Positions 9,903 to 19,207 of a stretch of DNA of 64,000 nucleotides are shown here, in pieces. The DNA comes from Bacillus safensis FO-36b (GTDB lineage Bacteria; Bacillota; Bacilli; Bacillales; Bacillaceae). Below the pieces are notes generated by a model. That model searched no databases, was not told the origin of the DNA, and saw only the letters and a list, made by a program, of their open reading frames with translations. The stretch covers positions 451,135-515,134 of the forward strand of contig NZ_ASJD01000003.1 of NCBI RefSeq assembly GCF_000691165.1, read 5' to 3'. Position numbers and translations under genes: made by a program. How positions within the stretch are numbered: the stretch's first letter is position 1; every line of letters begins with the position of its first letter.

Positions 9903-11183
9903 ATGACGTACTTACAAGAGAAGACACTGGACACACCCGGTCTTCATACTCATATTGTCAAAACAGAAAAATTCAAAACCGTGACAATCCTTTTTAAAAT
10001 GCTTGCACCGCTATCCAAAGATGACGTCACCATGCGTTCTCTTTTCCCGCATGTGCTGTTGAGAGGAACAGAAAAGATGCCCAAAACAGGCGCACTGCGT
10101 GCCTATTTTGATGAGCTCTATGGAGCAACCGTTTCGGCAGACATGGCAAAAAAAGGTGAGAATCACATCATTACCTTCCGCCTAGAAATGGCGAATGAAA
10201 AATATTTAAAGGATCAAACTCCTTTACTAGAAAAAGGGATTTCCTTACTATCCGACCTATTATTCCACCCGTATGTTGAAGATGGGGTGTTTAGTCAATT
10301 ATATGTGGATCAAGAAAAACGCACTTTAAAACAGCGAATTCAGGCAGTTTATGATGACAAAATGCGTTATTCGAACTTAAGACTCGTGCAGGAAATGTGT
10401 AAAGGAGAACCATATGCACTGCACGTCAATGGTGAAATGGAAGACATTGACGCCATCACAGCTCACTCGCTCTTTGAAGCTTATGAGCATGCGCTTCAAT
10501 CAAACCAGCTTGATCTTTATGTTGTCGGAGATGTTGACGAAGAAGACATCAGCCGAATGGTCTCCCAGTACTTTAAAACAAGTGAAAGAGAACCAGTCAA
10601 AAAGCAGACTGAATCAGCAAGACCTCAAAATGAACCAAAAGAAGTCATTGATGAAGAGGACGTGAAACAAGGCAAGCTGAATATCGGCTTTCGCACACAT
10701 ACAACGATTGCAGATAAAGATTATCCGGCACTGCATTTGTTTAATGGCATATTCGGCGGTTTCTCGCATTCTAAGCTTTTCATTAATGTTCGGGAAAAAG
10801 CAAGTCTTGCGTACTATGCTGTGTCTAGACTTGAGAGCTTTAAAGGCTTGATGATGGTGATGTCAGGAATTGAAGTCGGCAACTACCAGCAGGCAGTGGA
10901 CATCATCAAAGAACAATTTGAAGCGATGCAAAAAGGTGATTTTTCAGATGAAGCAATTGATCAAACAAAAGCAGTCGTCAAAAACCAGCTGCTTGAAACG
11001 ATCGATACGTCTTATGGAACAGCAGAATATTTGTATCAGCATGCCGTTGTGCCAACTGGGGAAACCCTTGATTCCTTTTTAGAAGCATTAGACCGAGTGA
11101 CAAAAGAGGACATCATCAAAGTGGGTCAGAAAATCGAATGGGATACGACCTATTTTCTTAAAGGAACGGAGGGTGCTTCATGA
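9903..11183 (+). CDS. ymfF: M16-family peptidase homolog YmfF (non-catalytic partner)
   Basis: The 426-aa protein has the two-lobe M16 (insulinase/pitrilysin-like) fold but lacks the HxxEH zinc motif; the equivalent region reads HVLLRG. The next gene supplies the motif, so the pair likely forms a heterodimer in which YmfF is the structural subunit, as in mitochondrial processing peptidases. It is cytoplasmic, with no signal peptide. AAAGGAGG lies 6 bases upstream of ATG 9903. The stop overlaps the start of ymfH (ATGA), supporting equal expression. Substrate is unknown. Confidence 0.88.
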   Translation: MTYLQEKTLDTPGLHTHIVKTEKFKTVTILFKMLAPLSKDDVTMRSLFPHVLLRGTEKMPKTGALRAYFDELYGATVSADMAKKGENHIITFRLEMANEKYLKDQTPLLEKGISLLSDLLFHPYVEDGVFSQLYVDQEKRTLKQRIQAVYDDKMRYSNLRLVQEMCKGEPYALHVNGEMEDIDAITAHSLFEAYEHALQSNQLDLYVVGDVDEEDISRMVSQYFKTSEREPVKKQTESARPQNEPKEVIDEEDVKQGKLNIGFRTHTTIADKDYPALHLFNGIFGGFSHSKLFINVREKASLAYYAVSRLESFKGLMMVMSGIEVGNYQQAVDIIKEQFEAMQKGDFSDEAIDQTKAVVKNQLLETIDTSYGTAEYLYQHAVVPTGETLDSFLEALDRVTKEDIIKVGQKIEWDTTYFLKGTEGAS

Positions 11184-12472
11184 CAGTGAAAACAATTCAA
11201 TTCGATCAGCTGCAAGAAACGGTCTATCACGAAAAAATGGAAAGCGGACTTGACGTCTATGTGCTGCCAAAGCAAGGGTTTAACAAAACCTATGCGACCT
11301 TTACAACAAAATATGGCTCTGTCGATAACGAATTTGTGCCGCTTGGAAAAGAAGACATGATTCGAGTGCCTGACGGAATTGCCCATTTCTTAGAGCATAA
11401 GCTGTTTGAAAAAGAAGATGGAGACGTGTTTCATACTTTTAGTAAACAAGGAGCATCCGCAAACGCTTTTACAACGTTTACAAGAACGGCTTATTTATTC
11501 TCAAGCACCTCAAATGTCGAACAGAACCTTGAGACACTCATTGATTTTGTTCAAGAGCCTTATTTTACTGAAAAAACAGTCGAAAAAGAAAAGGGCATCA
11601 TTGGTCAAGAGATTAACATGTATGATGACAATCCGGACTGGCGTTTATTCTTTGGTCTGATTGAAAATTTATATCAAGAGCATCCTGTGAGAATAGATAT
11701 TGCTGGAACAGTAGAGAGCATTGCCCCTATTACAAAAGATCATTTATATGAATGCTATGAAACGTTCTATCACCCGAGCAATATGCTTCTATTCGTTGTC
11801 GGGCCTGTTGATCCGAAGCAAATTTTAGATCAAGTCAGAGCGAATCAGGCGAAAAAGCCATTTACAGACCAGCCGGAGATCAAACGAAAAGACATCAATG
11901 AGCCTGAAGGTGTATACCGGAAAGAATACGAACTTCCAATGAACGTACAAGGCTCTAAATGTATGTTCGGTTTGAAAACAAAGAATCCGCATAAAAAAGG
12001 AAATCAGCTGCTAAAGCATGAGCTTGGGATGAATCTCATTTTAGAGACGCTGTTTGGCAAAAGCTCCTTACAATATGAACAGATGTATGAAAAGGGCTTA
12101 ATTGATGAAACATTCAGCTACGATTATACCGAAGAAGGCGGTTTTGGCTTCACTTCAGTTGGCGGGGATACAAATGATCCTGATCAACTCGCAAAGGTAT
12201 TAAAAGAAACCCTTCTTCAAGCAAAAAGCCTCATGACAGAAGAGAAAATTGAGCTTGCACGCAAGAAAAAAATCGGCAGCTTTTTAAAAGCCATGAATTC
12301 TCCAGAATATATCGCGAACCAATTTACTCGATATGCATTCTTAGACATGAGCTTATTTGATGTCGTCACAATGCTGGAACAAATTCAATTAGCTGATATT
12401 CAGCAAATTTTAGATGAAGAAATTGATGAAGAACGGATGTCTGTTTTCAAAGTCGTCCCAAAAACAAAATAA
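11180..12472 (+). CDS. ymfH: M16-family zinc metalloprotease YmfH
   Basis: The 430-aa protein carries the inverted zinc motif HFLEH (HxxEH) near residue 70, and the third ligand Glu lies about 75 residues later in EKGIIGQEI, as in active M16B peptidases. It therefore supplies the catalytic centre of the YmfF-YmfH pair. It overlaps ymfF by 4 bases and shares its transcript. A terminator follows. The gene order ymfF-ymfH matches B. subtilis. Confidence 0.92.
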   Translation: MTVKTIQFDQLQETVYHEKMESGLDVYVLPKQGFNKTYATFTTKYGSVDNEFVPLGKEDMIRVPDGIAHFLEHKLFEKEDGDVFHTFSKQGASANAFTTFTRTAYLFSSTSNVEQNLETLIDFVQEPYFTEKTVEKEKGIIGQEINMYDDNPDWRLFFGLIENLYQEHPVRIDIAGTVESIAPITKDHLYECYETFYHPSNMLLFVVGPVDPKQILDQVRANQAKKPFTDQPEIKRKDINEPEGVYRKEYELPMNVQGSKCMFGLKTKNPHKKGNQLLKHELGMNLILETLFGKSSLQYEQMYEKGLIDETFSYDYTEEGGFGFTSVGGDTNDPDQLAKVLKETLLQAKSLMTEEKIELARKKKIGSFLKAMNSPEYIANQFTRYAFLDMSLFDVVTMLEQIQLADIQQILDEEIDEERMSVFKVVPKTK

Positions 12473-12476
12473 ATTT

Positions 12477-12515
12477 AAAAAGACAAACTCATATCGGCAG
12501 AGTTTGTCTTTTTTA
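12477..12515 (+). terminator. Terminator after ymfH
   Basis: A 14-bp stem (12477-12490 with about 12500-12513) is followed by TTTTTT. Confidence 0.88.
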
Positions 12516-12554
12516 TGTTCATTGAAAAAGCCGCTTTATTTACGAGGATATTCA

Positions 12555-12609
12555 TTGACATTTGTTTTGGATATTAGTTAAACTCTTTAATAGTTAAACA
12601 CTTAAACTA
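12555..12609 (+). promoter_or_regulatory. Promoter and repeated operator of marR-MMPL operon
   Basis: TTGACA (12555-12560) is followed by TAGTTAAACT (12575-12584, overlapping the -10), TAGTTAAACA (12591-12600) and CTTAAACTA (12601-12609). The last two form an imperfect inverted repeat centred near 12600. This is the layout expected for an autoregulated marR gene, and the first element is shared with the MMPL promoter at 6377. Confidence 0.55.
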
Positions 12610-12623
12610 AAAAGGAGCAGCGT

Positions 12624-13100
12624 ATGGAACAAAATAAAATTGCCCAGCTCATCCAGAGGTATGCAGATGTCTATCTCTGGATGGAGAAAAAAGTCTCGAG
12701 TATGATCACCGAAAAGCTTGATAAAGAGCTGACGCTTGATCAATATTACTCGCTTCGATACATCAATTTACATCCAGGGTGTACATCTACGGACCTTGCT
12801 TATGTATGTAATGTAAACAAAAGTGCTGTAACATCCATGACCAACCGTCTTTTTACGAAAAACTATATTTTTCGTGAACATGATCAAGCTGACAGAAGGA
12901 ATGTTCATCTGTACGTCACGCCAGAGGGCAAAGAAGTGGTCAGCCGAATGGAAAAGCAGCTTCAAGACTTAGTTCGGTCTTATTTTGAAAAGCTTGAAGA
13001 AAAAGAAATGGAATCATTTATTCAAACATATGAAAAGATCTATCAAGTGATCATCGAAGAGGAGGCACAAAGTACTAATGAGAGCAATCATAAAGGGTAG
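12624..13100 (+). CDS. MarR-family transcriptional regulator (YdgG-like)
   Basis: A 158-aa winged-helix protein. The recognition helix region is VNKSAVTSMTNRLF and the wing contains QADRRNVHL, the DxR signature of MarR. N- and C-terminal helices would form the dimer. It overlaps the downstream transporter by 23 bases, so the two are co-translated. The operator-like repeats in its own promoter and the matching one before the first MMPL gene imply that it represses both transporters until an inducer, probably a phenolic or amphiphilic compound, binds. AAGGAGC precedes ATG 12624. Confidence 0.88.
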   Translation: MEQNKIAQLIQRYADVYLWMEKKVSSMITEKLDKELTLDQYYSLRYINLHPGCTSTDLAYVCNVNKSAVTSMTNRLFTKNYIFREHDQADRRNVHLYVTPEGKEVVSRMEKQLQDLVRSYFEKLEEKEMESFIQTYEKIYQVIIEEEAQSTNESNHKG

Positions 13101-16100
13101 ATGGCTGATCACGATCCTGTGGGTCGTATTAGCGGCAGTGTTACTCATCACCGCTCCTAATATGGCGCAATTAACAAAAGAAAAGGGGCAAATTTCTGTA
13201 CCAGACGGCTATCCGTCCTCATATGCCAATCAGTTATTAAAGAAAATGTCTGAAAACGGCGATACAGAAAAATCAATCGTCATTGTCTTTCAAGAAAAGA
13301 ACATTGTGAAAGAAAGAGAAACATCTTTAAAAAAGGCAATGGATATTTTAGAAAAGGATCAAGATCTCCACATAGAGGACATTACTTCTTACTTTGAAGC
13401 CAATAAAGATATCAAAAAACAAATGCTCTCTAAAGATCAAACGACACTCCTTGTTCCAGTTACATATGACTCAAACAAAATCAAAGCGTCCGATTTTAAA
13501 GAAAGAGTCAATGAAAAGCTGAAAAGCTTAAATCTGAAATTTGAAATGACAGGGCAGCCGTTAATTGATGATGATGTTATTACAAGTTCGCAGGAAGGCC
13601 TGAAGAAAACAGAATTCATTACGATTGGGTTTATTCTCGTTGTCCTTATTCTTGTCTTTAGGTCAGCTGTGGCGCCTTTCGTTCCGTTAGTCGCAGTGGC
13701 ACTGTCTTACTTGGTGAGTCAATCAATCGTAGCTTATTTAGTGAAATATGTAGACTTTCCGCTCTCGACCTTTACTCAGATCTTTATGGTCGCGATCATG
13801 TTTGGAATTGGAACGGACTACTGCATACTGCTTCTCAGCCGTTTTAAGGAAGAGATCGCACACGGTAAAGATAAAATTGAGGCGATTCTGATTACGTATA
13901 AAACAGCAGGAAAGACCGTCTTATTCAGCGGAATTGCGGTTCTGATCGGTTTTACATGTATTGGCTTGGCACAATTCCAGCTTTATAAATCAGCTGTTGC
14001 AGTAGCAGTTGGGGTTGCTGTGCTCATTGTGGCTCTTCTCACGATTGTGCCGTTCTTTATGGCAGTTTTAGGAAAGGTGTTATTTTGGCCGATTAAAGGC
14101 GATATTGCCCACCCGCAGTCAAAAATGTGGGAAACAGCAGGCCGTTTTTCATTTAAGAAACCGCTTTTCAGTTTATTAATTGTAGGAATCATTACGCTTC
14201 CGCCAATTCTCATGTATAAAGGAACTCTTTCTTATAACAGCTTAGATGAAATTGGTAATAAATACGAATCGGTTAACGCATTCAATACCATTTCTGATAA
14301 GTTTGGACCGGGTGAAGCACTTCCGGCAACAGTGGTTGTGAAATCATCTGACCTTTTAGACAACAATGAAGGGCTGATTGCCATCGAAAAACTCAGCCGT
14401 GCAATTGAACAAACAGATGGCGTCAGCAAAGTCAGAAGTGCCACCCGTCCTGTCGGTAAAGGGCTGAGTGATCTGTACGTAAAATCACAAGCCAAAGAAC
14501 TGAACACAGGACTTGATAAAAGCAATGAAGGCTTGAAAAACATCCAAGATGCACTGACGACAATGAGTCAATCCATTGAGGATCAAACGCCGCAAATCAA
14601 ATCATCAGGAAAAGGCATTAACAAATTGATTTCTGGTACAGAATCTGTGCAAACAGGGATTCAAAATGTTGAAAAATCCTTAAGAAAATTGCAAAACGGC
14701 ATCGACCAAAATAAAAAAGGTGTAGCAGCCATTAAAGATGAAATCAAAGGTGCAAAAAAGGAATTAATGGCTCAAGTCGCACAAGTGAATCAGCAAGTTT
14801 CACTGTATAAAAGCATTTCCAAAGAATTAAAGGCAGCATTAGCGCAAGTGGATACGTCATCCTCTGCCGCAGCAGATGTAAAAGCGTTAATCAAACAAGC
14901 AAATACACAATTTAGTACCCTTGAAAAGCAAATCCCGCAGGTAAAAGAAAATCAATCGTATCAAGCGATTAAAGCTTCGTACAATGAACTTTCTGCGACT
15001 TTGCAAGAAGGGGCGAAACAGGCAGACAGCTATGCCAAACAAGCGAAAGAAGCTAGAAAGCAGCTTGAAGCAGCTGATGCCTTTATCGCAAAAGCTTCTG
15101 AGCAGCAAAAAGTCTTGACAAATCAAATCGATGAACTCATTGCTGGCTTAGATGCAGTTGAAAATGGACTGGATCAAACGTCTAAAGGTCAAGGACAATT
15201 AGCTGATAATATGCCAAAGCTTGCAAATGGAGCGGGCGACATCATGAATGGCCAAAAGCAAATGAAAGAAAAGATTGGCGGCTTTGGGGATAACCTGACC
15301 AAGCTGACAGACGGTCTGAACAAAAGTGTGAAAGGATTGGAGAAAATTTCAAGCGGCTTAATGGGTGCAGGTGACTACTTAGACGAACTGAAAAATGCAC
15401 CAGATCAAGATATGACCGGCTGGTTTATTCCAAAAGACGTCTTAAAAAATAAAGCATTCAAGCAAGTATTTGATTCATACATGTCAGATGACCGCAAGAT
15501 GACAAAAATTGATGTCATTTTAGAGAAAAATCCATATGGAAATGACGCCTTGTCGATAATTAAACAAGTGGAAGCTTCTGTCGAGCGGGCACTTCCTGAA
15601 ACAAACCTAAAAGATGCGTCATTTGGCGTCTCAGGTGTATCAAGTATGAACGCTGATCTAAAACAGCTGTCAGACCAAGATTTCAATAAGACAGTTCTTT
15701 ACATGATGATTGGTATTTTCCTTATTTTGGTGATTTTGTTCCGTTCGCTTGTCATGCCGCTTTACTTGGTAGGTTCACTCATATTGACTTACTTTACAGC
15801 AATCGGTGTAACAGAATTTATTTTCACCCATTTCTTCGGATATCCTGGCATTAACTGGGCAGTACCATTCTTTGGATTTGTCATATTAATGGCGCTCGGA
15901 GTCGATTATTCGATTTTCTTAATGGAGCGGTTCAATGAATATAAAACAAAAGACATCCAGTTTGCCATGACTGAATCAATGAAAAATATGGGATCTGTCA
16001 TTATGTCTGCTGCTGTTATTTTGGCAGGTACATTTGCCGCAATGCTTCCATCCGGTGTGCTGTCTCTCCTGCAGATTGCAACACTTGTCCTCACAGGACT

Positions 16101-16197
16101 TTTACTGTACGCACTCGTTGTGCTACCATTATTCGTACCTGTGATGGTGAAATTGTTCGGATCAGCCAACTGGTTCCCATTTAAACGAAAAGAATAG
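13078..16197 (+). CDS. MMPL/RND-superfamily membrane transporter (YdgH-like), paralog 2
   Basis: A 1,039-aa paralog of the protein at 6641, colinear over its whole length. The N-terminal segment WLITILWVVLAAVL is followed by the extracellular lobe, a first membrane cluster with GIGTDYCILL, a coiled-coil insert of about 350 residues rich in Ala, Gln and Lys, and the C-terminal cluster with LGVDYSIF. The start ATG 13078 lies inside the end of marR, with AGAGGAGG 12 bases upstream. The proton-relay residues are intact in both halves. The insert is the most divergent part between the two paralogs, which suggests different binding partners or substrates. Substrate unknown. Confidence 0.87.
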   Translation: MRAIIKGRWLITILWVVLAAVLLITAPNMAQLTKEKGQISVPDGYPSSYANQLLKKMSENGDTEKSIVIVFQEKNIVKERETSLKKAMDILEKDQDLHIEDITSYFEANKDIKKQMLSKDQTTLLVPVTYDSNKIKASDFKERVNEKLKSLNLKFEMTGQPLIDDDVITSSQEGLKKTEFITIGFILVVLILVFRSAVAPFVPLVAVALSYLVSQSIVAYLVKYVDFPLSTFTQIFMVAIMFGIGTDYCILLLSRFKEEIAHGKDKIEAILITYKTAGKTVLFSGIAVLIGFTCIGLAQFQLYKSAVAVAVGVAVLIVALLTIVPFFMAVLGKVLFWPIKGDIAHPQSKMWETAGRFSFKKPLFSLLIVGIITLPPILMYKGTLSYNSLDEIGNKYESVNAFNTISDKFGPGEALPATVVVKSSDLLDNNEGLIAIEKLSRAIEQTDGVSKVRSATRPVGKGLSDLYVKSQAKELNTGLDKSNEGLKNIQDALTTMSQSIEDQTPQIKSSGKGINKLISGTESVQTGIQNVEKSLRKLQNGIDQNKKGVAAIKDEIKGAKKELMAQVAQVNQQVSLYKSISKELKAALAQVDTSSSAAADVKALIKQANTQFSTLEKQIPQVKENQSYQAIKASYNELSATLQEGAKQADSYAKQAKEARKQLEAADAFIAKASEQQKVLTNQIDELIAGLDAVENGLDQTSKGQGQLADNMPKLANGAGDIMNGQKQMKEKIGGFGDNLTKLTDGLNKSVKGLEKISSGLMGAGDYLDELKNAPDQDMTGWFIPKDVLKNKAFKQVFDSYMSDDRKMTKIDVILEKNPYGNDALSIIKQVEASVERALPETNLKDASFGVSGVSSMNADLKQLSDQDFNKTVLYMMIGIFLILVILFRSLVMPLYLVGSLILTYFTAIGVTEFIFTHFFGYPGINWAVPFFGFVILMALGVDYSIFLMERFNEYKTKDIQFAMTESMKNMGSVIMSAAVILAGTFAAMLPSGVLSLLQIATLVLTGLLLYALVVLPLFVPVMVKLFGSANWFPFKRKE

Positions 16198-16225
16198 GTA
16201 TTCTATATAGAAAGAAGGAATCAAT

Positions 16226-16957
16226 GTGACGAGTCGTTGGGCGCTGATAACAGGTGCCAGTGGCGGGATTGGGCAGGCAGTTGCCAAAAAGCTTGCCCAA
16301 GAAGGCTGCCATGTGATGCTCCATTATTATAAAAATGAACAGGCAGCTGTGCGCCTCGCCGCTCATTTGGATGAGGTATATTCCATTCAAACGCATGTCG
16401 TTCAAGCAGATTTATCTAAAACGGGAGGAGCAGATGAGCTTGTCAGCCGTCTGCCGCTCTGTCCAGATATTCTTGTTTTAAATAGCGGCAGGAGCCATGT
16501 CGGATTGGTGACAGACACAGAAAAAGACGTATTAGCCAGTATGGTGCAGCTTCATGTCACAAGTCCATATGAGCTTACCCAATCCCTTTTACCTGCCATG
16601 ATTCAAAAGAAAGCAGGCCATATCATTGCGGTCAGCTCGATATGGGGAGAAACGGGAGCATCGTGTGAAGTGCTGTACAGCATGGTCAAAGGTGCGCAAA
16701 ATGCATTTATAAAAGGATTAGCAAAAGAGCTTGCTCCAAGTGGAATTAGAGCAAATGCTGTCTCGCCAGGTGCTGTCAAAACAGACATGATGAATCGTTT
16801 TACGCAGGAAGACATCGCGATGCTGGAAGAAGAAATTCCGCTTGGCCGGCTTGCATCGCCTGAGGAGGTTGCAGATGTCATTTGGTTTCTCGCCTCAAAA
16901 CAGTCAAGTTATATCACCGGTCAAATTTTATCTGTCAATGGCGGCTGGTACTGTTAA
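16226..16957 (+). CDS. ymfI: Short-chain dehydrogenase/reductase YmfI
   Basis: A 243-aa classical SDR with the cofactor loop TGASGGIG at residues 10-17, the catalytic Ser in AVSSIW, and the YxxxK pair in YSMVKG. It resembles FabG, but the usual NNAG motif reads LNSG. The N-terminus and basic residues suggest NADP(H), which is an inference. GTG 16226 follows AAGGA at 7 bases. It sits 28 bases after the MMPL gene and before ymfJ. The substrate is unknown; the B. subtilis ortholog is annotated only as an oxidoreductase. Confidence 0.88.
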   Translation: MTSRWALITGASGGIGQAVAKKLAQEGCHVMLHYYKNEQAAVRLAAHLDEVYSIQTHVVQADLSKTGGADELVSRLPLCPDILVLNSGRSHVGLVTDTEKDVLASMVQLHVTSPYELTQSLLPAMIQKKAGHIIAVSSIWGETGASCEVLYSMVKGAQNAFIKGLAKELAPSGIRANAVSPGAVKTDMMNRFTQEDIAMLEEEIPLGRLASPEEVADVIWFLASKQSSYITGQILSVNGGWYC

Positions 16958-17030
16958 AAAACGTGTATAATTCGTCTCTCCATGACAAAAGCTATGGCTG
17001 TAATTCATCTTTTCGAATGGAGGAATCGAC

Positions 17031-17288
17031 ATGTCTGTACTTGAGAACTGGGACCATTGGAAAAACTTTTTAGGTGATCGCTTAAATCATGCGCAGGATA
17101 AAGGTTTAGAGGATGAGACCATCAATAACCTTGCGTATGAAATTGGCGGATATCTAGCTAACGAAGTTGAGGCAAAGAACGAGCAGGAAAGAGTACTTGC
17201 TGACCTTTGGAGCGTTGCATCAGAAGATGAGCAGCGTGCCATTGCAAATATGATGGTCAAGCTGGTTGAAAATAATAGCTCGCACTAA
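17031..17288 (+). CDS. ymfJ: DUF3243 protein YmfJ
   Basis: An 85-aa soluble, largely helical acidic protein of the DUF3243 family, found next to ymfK in Bacillus. No catalytic or membrane feature is visible. A good ribosome site (GGAGG) precedes ATG 17031 at 7 bases. A TATAAT hexamer lies at 16966-16971, but no convincing -35 accompanies it. Function is unknown. Confidence 0.87.
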   Translation: MSVLENWDHWKNFLGDRLNHAQDKGLEDETINNLAYEIGGYLANEVEAKNEQERVLADLWSVASEDEQRAIANMMVKLVENNSSH

Positions 17289-17290
17289 AC

Positions 17291-17325
17291 AAAAAGAGAG
17301 GTCGTTTGTGCCTCTCTTTTTATTT
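17291..17325 (+). terminator. Terminator after ymfJ
   Basis: An 11-bp stem (AAAAAGAGAGG with CCTCTCTTTTT) is followed by TATTTT. Confidence 0.87.
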
Positions 17326-17419
17326 TAACCGTTTCACAACATTGTGCTTTCTAAAAATGTGAAAATGCTTTATGATAAAGGAAGGTAAAAATTTGCCACA
17401 ATGAAGGGGGTAATATCAT

Positions 17420-18211
17420 TTGGCAAAGCTCGAATGGTATTTTGAATATGAGATACAGGTAAACCGTCCCGGACTTTTAGGAGACATTTCTTCTCTAATG
17501 GGGATGCTTTCAATTAATATTGTGACAATCAATGGTGTTGATGTATCAAGACGCGGAATGCTTTTACGCTGTGACCACACAGATCAAATTAAGCGGCTTG
17601 AATCAATTTTAAATACAATGGAAACGATAAAAGTAACGAAATTAAGACAGCCAAAGCTTCGTGACCGCTTAGCTGTTCGTCATGGAAGATACATACAGCG
17701 TGATGCGGATGACAAAAAGACGTTCCGTTTTGAAAGAGACGAGCTCGGTCTTCTTGTTGATTTTATGGCTGAACTCTTTAAAAAAGAAGGACATAAATTG
17801 ATTGGGATTCGCGGAATGCCGCGTGTCGGAAAAACAGAATCAATTGTGGCTTCAAGTGTTTGTGCAAGCAAGAGATGGCTGTTTGTATCATCAACTCTTT
17901 TGAAACAGACGATCCGAAGTCAGCTGATCGCAGATGAATACAGCCCAGATAACGTCTTTATTATTGATGGGATTGTGTCGACAAGAAGAGGTTCTGAGAA
18001 GCATTTGCAGCTTTTAAGGGAAATTATGAGACTGCCGGCAACGAAGGTGGTCGAGCATCCAGACATCTTTATTCAAAATTCAGAATATACAATGGATGAT
18101 TTCGACTATATCATTGAATTGCGGAATAGCGCAGACGAAGAGATTACATATGAACACGCTGAAGAACCACAAGTGTTTGATCATTCTGGTTTTTCCGGCT
18201 TCGATTTTTAA
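17420..18211 (+). CDS. ymfK: YmfK, DUF3388 protein with ACT-like N-terminus
   Basis: The 263-aa protein starts with an ACT-like segment (about residues 5-75; VNRPGLLGDISSLM is typical of ligand-binding ACT folds). A P-loop-like motif GMPRVGKTES follows near residue 136, then the DUF3388 domain. This suggests a nucleotide-binding regulator or sensor. The start is TTG 17420 with AAGGGGG 9 bases upstream; no ATG fits. It is conserved next to ymfM (rodZ) and pgsA. Function is unknown. Confidence 0.85.
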   Translation: MAKLEWYFEYEIQVNRPGLLGDISSLMGMLSINIVTINGVDVSRRGMLLRCDHTDQIKRLESILNTMETIKVTKLRQPKLRDRLAVRHGRYIQRDADDKKTFRFERDELGLLVDFMAELFKKEGHKLIGIRGMPRVGKTESIVASSVCASKRWLFVSSTLLKQTIRSQLIADEYSPDNVFIIDGIVSTRRGSEKHLQLLREIMRLPATKVVEHPDIFIQNSEYTMDDFDYIIELRNSADEEITYEHAEEPQVFDHSGFSGFDF

Positions 18212-18234
18212 TATGGTAATGGTAGGTGTTTGTT

Positions 18235-19134
18235 TTGACTGAATTGGGAAAACGGCTCGTTGAGGCCAGAGAGGAAAAAGGGATGTCGCTGGAGGATCTG
18301 ATGGCGGCTACCAAGATCCAAAAGCGCTATTTGCTAGCAATCGAACAAGGAAACTATGATATTATTCCAGGTAAATTTTACGTCAGAGCGTTTATTAAAC
18401 AATATGCCGAAGCCGTTGGACTGAATCCTGAACAATTGTTCGAAGAATTTCGTAAAGATGTTCCAAGCACGTATAACGATGAAGTATCTGATAAATTATC
18501 GAATATTAAGCCGCAAAGAGAGCTGCCAAAGCCTGCCTCGAAAGTGCTTGAACTATTGCCGACAATTTTAATTATTGGAGGCATCATTGTGGTCATCGCC
18601 ATCATCTATGTGATCGTGCAGGCGGTCAATCATGATAGCGGACAGAAGAATAATCAGGCGGCCCCTCAGCAATCAGAATCTAAATATGAAGTATCTGAGG
18701 ATTCATCTCTTGCAAAAGATCAAAAGAAAAAAGAAAAAGCTTCATCAGATGATAAAGAAAAATCATCTAAAAAAGAAGATTCATCAAAAGATGATGAAAC
18801 GGTATCTTTAAAGGCGACGAATACAGAAGGCTCGACGACAACGTATGAAGTATCAGGTGCTGACGAAATGGAGTTAACCATTTCTGCCTCGCAAGCTTCA
18901 TGGCTGCGCGTAAGAGACGAATCTGGAAAAGTGCTGAAGATGGGTGAACTAAAAGATGGCGAATCGTTTAAAACAGACCTGTCTGATCTTTCTCAGGTCG
19001 ATATCCGTCTAGGCAATGCGTCTGGAATAGATATCAAGGTAAATGACGAGACACTTAAGTACGAATTAGACCCTAAGAATACCATGACACAAAACATTGT
19101 GATTGTGAATAAAGGAAAGGAAAAGTCATCTTAA
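18235..19134 (+). CDS. rodZ: RodZ-like cell-shape protein YmfM
   Basis: A 299-aa bitopic membrane protein. Residues 1-70 form an Xre-type helix-turn-helix (EAREEKGMSLEDLMAATKIQ) that in RodZ binds MreB, one membrane segment lies at about 108-130, then comes a Ser/Lys/Asp-rich linker and an extracellular DUF4115 beta domain at about 205-296. RodZ links MreB to wall synthesis in rod-shaped cells. I chose TTG 18235 because AGGTG ends 6 bases before it; the frame also opens at GTG 18226, which would overlap that site. It is followed by pgsA as in B. subtilis. Confidence 0.9.
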   Translation: MTELGKRLVEAREEKGMSLEDLMAATKIQKRYLLAIEQGNYDIIPGKFYVRAFIKQYAEAVGLNPEQLFEEFRKDVPSTYNDEVSDKLSNIKPQRELPKPASKVLELLPTILIIGGIIVVIAIIYVIVQAVNHDSGQKNNQAAPQQSESKYEVSEDSSLAKDQKKKEKASSDDKEKSSKKEDSSKDDETVSLKATNTEGSTTTYEVSGADEMELTISASQASWLRVRDESGKVLKMGELKDGESFKTDLSDLSQVDIRLGNASGIDIKVNDETLKYELDPKNTMTQNIVIVNKGKEKSS

Positions 19135-19156
19135 GCAAGTAGATGACTTTTCTTTT
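19120..19156 (+). terminator. Terminator overlapping the rodZ stop
   Basis: A 12-bp stem (19120-19131 with 19141-19152) is followed by TTTTG. The TAA stop lies in the loop. Confidence 0.8.
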
Positions 19157-19207
19157 GTTCCTACTATTATATACATAAAAAATTGCATTATTGGAGGATT
19201 GGATTTC

